64,000 bases of DNA, from positions 868,001 through 932,000 of the forward strand of contig JAGFBZ010000363.1 of assembly GCA_018398805.1 (NCBI GenBank), in the 5' to 3' direction. Positions 55,289-64,000 of the stretch are shown here, piece after piece; the stretch's first letter is position 1; each line of letters begins with the position of its first letter. A program made the position numbers and the translations under genes. The stretch is from Hirundichthys speculiger. Lineage: Eukaryota > Chordata > Actinopteri > Beloniformes > Exocoetidae. Below the pieces are notes generated by a model. That model did no database searches. It was not told the DNA's origin and worked only from the letters and a program-made list of their open reading frames with translations.

Positions 55289-56357
55289 ATTGCTGTACAT
55301 GTTTTTGACAGTAAGAAAAAAAATCATATTACCTGGAGAAAACCCATGCAGGAATGTGGAGAAAATGCCAAATCTCCATAGACGTTTTTTGCTTTTAAAT
55401 TCGGATAAAACAGAGGTTATTGTTTTTGGCCCCAAACACCTGAGGAATGGATTAACTGGGTTTATGCTGGCCTCAAGCACAGCCGTGAAAAACCTTGGAG
55501 TCATTTTTGATCAGGATATGTCATTTAAGCAGCATATTAATCAAGTTTGCAAGACTGCCTTTTTTCATCTCCAAAATATTGCCAAGATTAGGAGCATCCT
55601 CTCCCAGGGTGATGCTGAAAAATGTAATCCACCCGTTTGTCAGTTCTAGACTGGATTATTGTAATGTGTTGTTAGCAGGATGTCCGAAAAGCTCCCTGAA
55701 TAGCCTCCAATTGATCCAGAAAGCAGCAGCGAGGTTGCTGACAGGAATCCATAAGCGAAATCACTCCCGTGTTAGCCTCCTTCCATTGGCTCCCCGTAAA
55801 ATTTCGAATTGAGTTTAAAATTTGGAGGATGGGCCTTCTGCTACCAGGCACCTTTATTATGGAACCAGCTACCAATTTGGGTTAAGGAGGCTGACACCAC
55901 CTCCATCTCTAAACTAAATTGAAAACATTTCCGTTTAGTAAAGCCTACAGTTAGTCTAAACTATAGTGTGTAGGGGCTAATAGCTATAGCTATAGTTATA
56001 GGAGCCAAGACTAGAGTAGGTTCATCTTAATCACAGCTTCGTCATAGCTATGCTGCTATAGGCCTACGCTGCAGGGGGACACCAATATGATCTGCTGAGC
56101 AGTGTCTCCACGGCTCTTCTCCCTTCCTTCCCTTTAATCCCCCCTTCTTCCTCCTCTAGCTCAATCCATAGTTACTTAGGAGCACCTCGTAACTGTGGTC
56201 CATTTTTTTCCCTGTAGTTTGTTGTGCTGTTTTTCACTTGCCATTATCCTTGATTCGCATTTAATATTATAATTTTAGTTATTGATATTTGCTTGGGGGT
56301 CATGCTCTGGGTCTCTGAAAAGCGCCTAGAGACAATTGGTATTGTAACAGACGTTAT

Positions 56358-57281
56358 TAGGGATGTACATGGTTAACCGTTTAACTGTTAACCGATAACA
56401 GTAACTCTAACCGATTAATACTGATGGTCAATTTTGTTTTTAAGCTACATAATTCAACCAACTCATGGGGGCGTGTCGACAGGTGTAACACATGCCATCA
56501 CTTGCTTTCCATCACAGCCCACTTTACAGTGAAGATGAAGAGAGTAAAAAGGAGTTCTGTGTGGGACAAATTCGACCGGAAAGGGGAGGAGGTCATTTGC
56601 AAATTATCCGGTACAACACTAAAATACTCCAGCAGTACGAGTACAATGTAGTAGCACTTAAGAAACAAGTATCCAGCATCAGACAATGGAGGACCATCGC
56701 AGCAAACTTTGTCCTCCATGATGGCCGGGAGAAAGTTTGACGTGTGCCGGTCTGAGAAGATAATTGAAAAAATCTGTTCAATGGTGGAAAAAGACATTTT
56801 GCCCATCAGTGTGGTCATTGGTGAAGGGTTCCAGGAGCTAATGGACTATATCGAGCCTAATTACCAAATTCCACCAAGACCGACCATTATCCGACGATTA
56901 GAGGCTCGTTTTCAGGAGAGGAAAAAGGAACTGAAAACGCGACTTGCAAGTACTAAGTTCGTGGCTATTACAACGGACTGCTGAACCACGCTCACAACAG
57001 AGAGCTACGTGACAATTACATGTCACTATATCGATGAGTACTGGAAAGCTAATTCTGCCGTCTTGTTAACGCAGAGCATGCCAGGTAGACACACAGCTGA
57101 TAACCTCACAGCTAAACTGGTTGATGCAGTGGGGACTTACTGGGAAAGTTTCTGCATGCGTCCACGACAGCGCACACAACATCGTGGCAGCCAACTCTCC
57201 CGGACTTATCGGTTAACGGTTATTAATCGTTCAAGGGCGTCGGTTAACGGTCATAAAAGAAATTCAAAATGTGCATCCCTA
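56358..57281 (+). mobile_element. hAT (ZBED-type) relic inserted in the LINE tail
   Basis: Starts TAGGGATGTACATGG and ends ATGTGCATCCCTA (inverted termini). Target duplication GACGTTAT (56350-56357) and GACGCTAT (57282-57289); the latter matches the uninterrupted LINE tail. GGTTAACCG/CGGTTAACGG words are clustered at both ends as subterminal repeats. It is 924 bp and internally deleted. Confidence 0.9.
56535..57205 (+). pseudogene. hAT transposase remnant with BED zinc finger start
   Basis: The segment from about 56535 (MKRVKRSSVWDKFDRKGEEV, then ICKLSGTTLKYSSSTS) resembles a BED finger, but the second cysteine of the CxxC pair is replaced. 56709-56984 reads KICSMVEKDILPISVVIGEG, then FQELMDYIEPNYQIPPRPTI and LASTKFVAITTDC, as in ZBED-type hAT transposases. 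A stop then interrupts before a TITCHYIDEYW segment. A frameshift follows near the VHDSAHNI-type region, and the C-terminal dimerisation domain is absent. Dead. Confidence 0.8.
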
Positions 57282-60200
57282 GACGCTATACAAATAAAAC
57301 TGAATTGAATAGACAGGCCCAGCCAGTATCAGAACCTGAACCCTTTTTGCTATGAGGTACATTGGTGTACTTGCACTTAAAAGTAATATGTACCCAATCA
57401 GGTCTAAAAAAGTTTTTATCCTACCCTGAACCCATGCCAAGACCAATGAGCAGTTATTTGGTACTGATGGATTTGTATTTTTTTAAAACAATTTTATTAT
57501 AGAAAAAAAACAGCACACAAAAAAAATGTACAATGCCTGACAATTACTGCGTTCCTTCTTCTGTGCGATGGTACTCAGGGCTTGTGCCGTGCCCAGCGGT
57601 CCCGTTACGACTGCGTGCGTGCCAGCAGAACTCTCTCCTCCTCTCCTATCTCAGCTGCTATTTTTGCACTGTTCTTATGTAAGCCGGTCCTGACGCGCTG
57701 GAGACAGAGGCAGAGTACGGAGCTGGGATGGTGAGAGCATCCCCAGCGGACACACGCGCTCACTGCCTGCGCACGCACACACGTGCTCATCTGCTGTGCG
57801 CATATGCATACATACACAAAGCCAAGCAGAAGATGATGCACCTCTGGCTGTCAGATGGTGACACAACACACACAGAAGCAATCTTAAATCAGAAATGCTT
57901 GTGCCCAAGCAAAAGTACTGTGACTCTGAGCGTGACACATCATGTAGATTACCACAGTAGCAGTTATCCATTTTCCAGTAGTGTCAACCGCATCTTGCAC
58001 ATAGCATCTCTAATTGATTTTTACATGTGGAAAAAAAAAACAATAACAGTGGACAGAGTTCAGACATAATGCTGCAGACATTTTGTTTTATTTTCACTAT
58101 ATCGGAGCAATGCTCTCTAACGTGATCACTTCATGGTTCTGGGCATGCTGTCAGAGCCCTGTGACTCTGGCCCTTAGCTGTTTATTTTTAGCTCCGTCTA
58201 AATCCAAAAAGTAGAACTTGCCCTGTTGTTGTGCACAAATCAGTGTAGATGAGATCATAAGTTGGATTCCTCAAATTATATCACAGTCTACAATATTCAG
58301 CTCAGCGATTGCAGCGAACGATTAAAACATATTTTCATCCAAACCTTCAAATGCTCTCACAACAAACACAGAGCGCTGGGGTTTAATTACCATATTATAT
58401 AACAAGAATAAATATCAGAAATGTTCACTTGTTTTCTGCTCCAAATTCGATAACCCTAATACAATCATAATTCCTCAATCTGAAGTAGACAGTTTCATGT
58501 CCTGAAAACATGTGTGGGTATTTTTGAAGCGCTTCACATCATTGTTTTCTTGTAAAAATGTAGATTTAAGCTGTTGTCAGTTCAACTGTTCAGGTCATGT
58601 GCTTATATTTTTGCACATGATTCTTTTACCACTCACAATTTTACTAAACACGAATGCTGAAGTTGTTGATCAACTCTCACCGCAGGATTAAATGTTTTAT
58701 TTATTTATTTATTTATTGTTGGTGTTGTAACCATTTTAACCATAGTCTCTTTTTCCAGTTCATCTTCATCATCGTCTAACTCCATTTTCTAATTTTATTT
58801 CAGTCCAATTTCCTCTCTTTAAATCCATTCAATTCCATATGAACAAGTGGTGAAAAGTGCGTAGAATATTACACACATTTGATTTTCACAAAAAGCACTT
58901 CTTAAAGCAGGAAGTAAGTTTGAAAATGTATCACTCCAAACAGACATGCGGAGCTCAACCCCCACACTGCGCACACAATGTGCCGCAATCTCCATAAATT
59001 AAGGCCGTCAGCATGTTTGAGGGTGTAATAACTGACACCTGGTAATGAGTACGCCATCATCAGCCAACTGCGTTAGAGGAATGGGTTCAGAATAGAGGTG
59101 TGGGGGTGGCTGAGGCCACAGGTCAGAGGTCAAGGTGCCTGTCCTTCCTGGTAGGGGGGGGTGGATGCTTTAGATGGCAGGGACACCCCCAACATTGAGG
59201 GATGGGGTGACACAGGGGAACGTGGGGGTACCCCAACAGGGAATTGGCGTGTGTCGCAGCCAGCTGGCGTAAAGATATTATATAAAGGAATATTCATGCT
59301 CATTTCAGCTGTCAGAAAGTAACTGCCACCAGATGGAAGACAGCTTGATTTATGTCCATTTGATGATCTGAACAAAAATAGCCTAAAAATGCTTTGCAGC
59401 AACAATACATCACAGCTTATTTAAAAAAAAAAAAAACAAAAAACAAAATCAAAATTAATGCTCAAACAAACAAAAAAGTATGGCACCACTCCGGAGTATA
59501 TAGATGTTTCTTTGTTTTGTTTTGTTGTTCTTTTTACTTTGTGACTCCAGCGACACTCACCTACAACGTGAGTGTGCGTGCACATGGAGACGTTGTCAAA
59601 TGAGGGCAGCTGCGTTGGCCGTTTTAGCCGTGCATTTGTGTTTTTGCGTCTTGCATTTGCCCGTGATGCCTGTTCACTGACGCAGCATCAGCAGCCCACA
59701 CCATGAATTCTGCATGGCCTCAAAAAATAGAGAGGATGAAGGGAATGAGGGGAAGGAGGAAGTAAAGCAGAAGAAAAGAGATGAGGAGGAAACAATAGGG
59801 ATGGGAGAAAAGTCTCGGTTGTTAAGATGACGGGCGGCGAAGGGGAGGGGGGGGGGCTTAAGGAAGAGATGGGAGAGTGGGCAAGATTTGTGTGGGGGGG
59901 GGGTGAGGAGCAGGAGGAGAAAGAAAGTGACTAAGAGATAAAAGCGGAGTGAGTGGATGCGAGTGTGTTAGTCTGATGAGCGGATGGCCTCAGGGAGCGG
60001 TCGACTCGGTGTGCTGCTCTGCGGATGTACTGATGGGCTCCGGGGTGTTTGCTCACTCACTCAGCCCTCTGCTCCCCTCACTACAAAGAGGACAAGGGTG
60101 TGTGTGCGTGTGTGTGTTCGAGGGGGGTGTTCAGGTGAAATCTGTGATGTAGGAAAGGCTGGGAAAGAACATGGAGAATGCAATCATAGAAAAAGCGTGA

Positions 60201-62276
60201 TAGAAGTGAGCATGTTTCAGTTGACAGTATGAAAGGTTGGGGTGACTTTTTGAGCAACAAGGAAAAATAAAGGGATGCACTGACAGGTCAGTGGAGTGAA
60301 GAAGTGGCAAAATTAGATGCTCAATCCTACACTAAGATGTAAGGGGACTAGAAAATCAAGGGAGGGAAACGGGGCCTATGAGCCTCTGTAACAAGATGAT
60401 TTTCCATTTATGTAGTGGTGGACACCCTCTGCCTGTACAGTATGTGTGCATAATGACAGTTCACATATAAAAATGAGAGATCGCTGAAAAGCTTTTTATT
60501 GGCAGTATGTGCACTTGTACATGATCTGAAGTCAACAATATGCTTGTGCTTTTAAATGATATAATGAACACAATAACAAAGAAAAATGTGTGAGGAGCAG
60601 TGCACAAAAAAAAAGGACGTTTTTGGATTTGTTTGAATGTCTTCGCACAAAAGTGAAGTTTTAAATCCAATATTTTTTTCAAGCATAATGATGAAACAGT
60701 GCTCTGGCCCTCTTAGATGCAGATGCCCCTTTGATAACAGTTTGCGCTCAGATGTTTTCATGATCTAATGTAAAGGTATGCGACTGAGGAAATGTCTTAA
60801 TGCAAATATAAGAAACTTATGATATGGGAGAATATTCAGTGGTGGGGGGTTTATGCAACATCCCAGGGAAGCCAGCAGATTGAGACGACTGTGGCTGAAT
60901 ATGGAAAGAGGGCACACAGCAAAGGCTGCTGGGAGTTTCTGATTGGCTCCTAATGTTGCTATCCACGCCGGGATTGGTTGAGCTGACGCAGCCCGACATC
61001 ACGTTGTTGGGACTAAACCCTTTTGAACTGAGGCAAAGCAGGGAGGCACAGATATCAAAACACATACACATACGCTCACGCGTACATGCACGCCCATTTG
61101 GAGACGCGTACTCACGTATATGCATTCAAAGGAATCATTACATGCAACTGAATATGCACCTGTGCACAGTTTCACACACATGCCAAAAGAGTATTAACTA
61201 AACTTGGGCTCTGTGAAGATACATGTCAGCAGAAAACAGAATCCATAATTCTCCTGTGCTCGTCTCCATATTCCATCTCCAGTGAATCTGTGCAGTTAAC
61301 GGGGAAAAGAGTGAACTTCCTTAATTTCTCCATTCTCTTTTAAGCTTAACTCTAAGGTGGACAGAATAAATTGGAGCTTAAGCATGCGTGAAGGCACAGC
61401 CAGCGGGCCCCTTTCCACCCCTCCACGCTACATTTGTCAAATCAGAAGAATTTCTGCTACACGTGAAGCCCATATCTGAGAGGAGAGAAACGGCACGGAT
61501 TTACATTTAAGTCACGCGCAAGCAGCAACGTTCAAATTTTAAGTGTTTTATTGCTGATAGTTCTTTAAGTTGGTGATCACTCCGAAATACGTTGCCTGGT
61601 CTTAACTGCGCAGACAATAAGCTGCATGCTATAAATAAAACATGAAATGAGACATGGCAGTGAGTCTCTTTTGGCCTCACTGCCTTCGCCCTGTGGTATG
61701 TCGGCTCAACTCTGCCTGCGCCTTTGCCTGTAGTAAGACGTGTCTCTGCCCTCGGCTACGCTGAACGGGGGAATGCGTCTCTTCTTATAAGGAGGATGCG
61801 GCTCGGCCAAACCTCAAAAGTCTCTTCTACCCTTTACTCCTCTCAAAAACTAATTGAACAGCTGGTCAGTAACCTGGAGGATTCGTTTATATGAGCAGTG
61901 GTGAGAGATGGAAAACATGGCTGATGTTTTGGCTTGCTTAGGTCACACCGAATGTGGCATGAAAGTTGCATACAAGGTGACAGGGATGCCACGGACAACG
62001 TCACTGAATGTGGGGGATGCACTTGTTTTAAGGCTAAAGGTTGGGCCTATGAATCTTTGATCCATCTCTTCCCAACTTGTCATGCCCCTCCCTACATTCA
62101 ATATGAGTGAGCAGAGAACCACTTTGCTCATCCTTTCCCTCTCACACATGCACATACACACACAGACACCCTCCATGTGTCCTCCTGATGCATTAATGTT
62201 CTTACATCACCTCCTCCAGTGAGCACAAAAAACAAGAGCAACAGACTTGAAGAGATGGAGAGATGGGCTTGTTGGA

Positions 62277-62296
62277 GGGGGGGGGGGGGGGGGGGG
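62277..62296. repeat. G20 homopolymer
   Basis: Twenty consecutive G on the plus strand (C20 in the msra transcript sense). Able in principle to form G-quadruplex on the plus strand; also error-prone in sequencing. Confidence 0.9.
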
Positions 62297-62498
62297 TGTT
62301 CTTGTAAACGCTGTGCATGCGTGCGTGTGAGTGGGTGGGAGGCAAATATGTGGTTTGCTTTATAGAGTACTGGAAGAATACGCATTGCGAGCCAAACATT
62401 TCAGTAAACTTGGTAAAATGTTACACCACTGCGGCTCCGGTTTTTCCTGTGACTGACAACTTCAAGGGAATTTAGCACGACAAAATGGAAACTAAGTA

Positions 62499-62559
62499 TA
62501 ATAATAATAATAATAATGATAATATGAATGATGATAATAATAATAATAATAATAATAAT
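62499..62559. repeat. ATA trinucleotide microsatellite
   Basis: An ATA array interrupted by ATGATAATATGAATGATG in the middle. Confidence 0.95.
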
Positions 62560-62861
62560 GTTTCAGTCATAAGCCCGTGTGTGAACTGAATGATGAAAGG
62601 CTGGCTTATCATGGTTAACCGCCGCGCACATGCTCAGTGAGACACTTTCACTATTTGGTGCTTGAACGTGCATCACAGTGGAGTGTCCCTCCATGGATGG
62701 CTGGATCTCAGACACATTAACACTGTCTGGCGTTGACTTACACCCATGAGACCTCCCCCCACCACAACGTGCACACAGGCACATGCGTGGGCATCATCCT
62801 TCTGCTCTAATACCCTTTTGTGCCCTTTGGGACAAAAGTCTTGTTTGAGGGTGACTTTATG

Positions 62862-62905
62862 GTGTGCGTGTGTGCGCGCGCGTGAGTGTGTGTGTGTGTG
62901 CATGC
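62862..62905. repeat. CA/CG alternating tract beside the msra splice donor
   Basis: Plus-strand GT/GC alternation, so the msra pre-mRNA carries a CA/CG repeat starting 6 nt past the exon boundary at 62911. Alternating purine-pyrimidine is also Z-DNA prone. Confidence 0.9.
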
Positions 62906-62910
62906 GCTAC

Positions 62911-63015
62911 CTTGTGTAGGATCGTGGTTCTCCCAAAAGTATCGGAGCAGTTCCTCAAAGCTGATGTCTTTCGGGGAGAAGACCACCCTCACCACCTCGA
63001 CGTGGCCCGTCAGAC
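62911..63015 (-). CDS. msra: msra third-last coding exon
   Basis: After a TTTCCCCCTCAG acceptor the 105-nt exon completes a split codon and reads [20 protein letters not shown], then [14 protein letters not shown], and ends with the first base of a glycine codon. TGH-EVVRVV and FWENHDPTQ are hallmark MsrA segments. The exon joins the one at 45451-45557 through G|GT. The donor GTAGCG is weak (C at +5). The exon with the catalytic GCFWG cysteine must lie beyond position 64000. Confidence 0.95.
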
Positions 63016-64000
63016 CTGAGGGGGAAATTACAAACTTTAGAGTAAAAACAAAAAAAAGCATTCATTACATCCTCTTCATCTCACTCTACGTCCCTTATAT
63101 TGCAAGCGCTGAAAAATAATAGGCTGATGACCAAATCAAAGCAAGCAACTGCGTTAAAAATTGCAACAGACAAAAAAGGAATATCATGTTCTGCGTTGCG
63201 TGTATGCATCATTGAGCGCATGTGACACAGGTAGAAAACATTCAGCTGGAATCCACTATGAAATATGCTGTTGAATCATGAAGGGGAGAGAGTAAGAGAA
63301 AGATAAAAGGAGGCACAGTAAAGACCAGCGCTTATGATGGAGGTTGCCAAAAGCTCACTGACACTTGTTCATGTCTGCAGCTGCCAGGGCCCAAAGCTTC
63401 AGCAAGCTGCCTCCAGGCGTTCTCAAACCGGAGGCTGCTTTAAGTCTCACACGTACAAGAGGTGAATCTGTACACGCAAACACACTTATAGCAGAAAAGG
63501 TGTTCTCACACTCCGTATAAAAGACATATGCCTTTTCTAAATAGAAATGCAGAGGAGGTACTTTGAGACTGCACTGGTTTAAACCATGTAAAGGTGTGTG
63601 AACATGTATGGAGTATACCACACAGCACACCCACTCAGGCCGATGCATCAGGTGACCTGAAAATACTAGAGAGACAAAATCAGGCACCTTATCTGAGATC
63701 CAACGTATGACTTATTCCTGGATGGTTAACAATATCTGGGAAAGGCACAGCCGGTGAAAAATGGCATATTGGTTCATGTGCGTACATTTAGATTTTCATT
63801 TATGTATATTTATATTCATATTGATTATGTTAATGAAACTGAAAAGACAAAACACAAAAAGAATCTTTTCATGGTACTTGATTCAAGAACGGCCATGAAT
63901 ATCTGACTACAAGTGGTGTATATTGCTAACGCTTTTTGCATTTTTTTATGCTAAAATAGCAAAATGTGTATATCATTCTCTACCAAAGACAAACCCCCAA
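63016..64000. other. msra intron at the right edge
   Basis: No further msra exon and no repeat recognised. An open minus frame (63355-63687, 110 codons) has no family feature. Confidence 0.5.

Larger units (their letters stand above)
55384..57308 (+). mobile_element. L2-like LINE, 5'-truncated, inserted in repeat R
   Basis: ATAGAC target duplication (55378-55383 and 57309-57314). The coding remnant shows NSDKTEVIVFGPKHLRNG, NLGVIFDQDMSFKQHINQVC and RLDYCNVLLAGCPKSSLNS, the C-terminal RT region, with frameshifts near 55600-55650. The 3' UTR ends ACAAATAAAACTGAATTGAA. Compared with 9815-11908 it has an internal deletion near 55822. Without the hAT it is about 1 kb. Confidence 0.85.
55040..57362 (+). 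repeat. Interspersed repeat R, copy 3, split by two insertions
   Basis: Pieces at about 55040-55113 (CACCCTCGACAGTCCATTGC), 55302-55383 (TTTTTGACAGTAAG, then CCTGGAGAAAACCCATGCAG) and 57309-57362 (GGCCCAGCCAGTATCAGAAC). They read in order and match copies 1 and 2 once the SINE (55114-55288) and the LINE (55384-57308) are removed. Confidence 0.75.
57363..62861. other. msra intron, no gene recognised
   Basis: No exon supported. TTTA array at 58695-58717, G-rich patches at 59151-59161, 59844-59855 and 59893-59902, CA/CG-rich stretch near 61060-61090. A G20 run lies at 62277-62296 and an ATA array at 62499-62559. Confidence 0.5.

Overview
The window is vertebrate, and specifically ray-finned (teleost) fish, nuclear DNA. 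It has intron-split genes with GT/AG junctions. It is rich in CA, AT and TCC microsatellites. Its repeats are typical of fish: an L2-like LINE, an RTE-like LINE, tRNA-derived SINEs, Tc1/mariner relics and hAT elements with 8-bp target duplications. The species cannot be fixed from the sequence. No bacterial operon, CRISPR array, phage or rRNA gene is present.

Two genes can be supported, both on the minus strand. (1) id3 (inhibitor of DNA binding 3) is complete: coding exon 1 at 1047-1346 and exon 2 at 670-723, giving 117 aa. It has a TATA box, two CCAAT boxes and a polyadenylation-signal cluster. (2) msra (peptide methionine sulfoxide reductase A) is present as its last three coding exons, at 62911-63015, 45451-45557 and 30966-31139. 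Its reading frame joins exactly across introns of about 17.4 and 14.3 kb. The 5' exons, including the catalytic-cysteine exon, lie beyond the right edge.

Layout: 0-1.6 kb, id3 and its promoter. 1.6-30.4 kb, a stretch with no recognisable gene between id3 and the msra 3' end; it holds a long perfect palindrome, AT microsatellites, a SINE, an L2-like LINE and several MITEs. 30.4-63.0 kb, the 3' half of msra, with introns full of relics: an RTE-like LINE, a Tc1 copy split by a hAT, a second Tc1-like relic split by a hAT MITE, a pair of related hAT copies, and a four-layer nested insertion at 55.0-57.4 kb. 63.0-64.0 kb, more msra intron.

The most useful observations are: two exact copies of a composite SMAD-type motif (CAGAC-N5-GGCGCC), one on each side of id3, a classic BMP target; three independent nests in which a hAT element is the innermost (youngest) layer; a pair of TIR-bearing repeats (AGGGGCTACC termini) that I cannot assign to a family; and an msra exon whose weak donor is followed 6 bp later by a CA/CG tract. 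No wholly novel multi-gene system was found.
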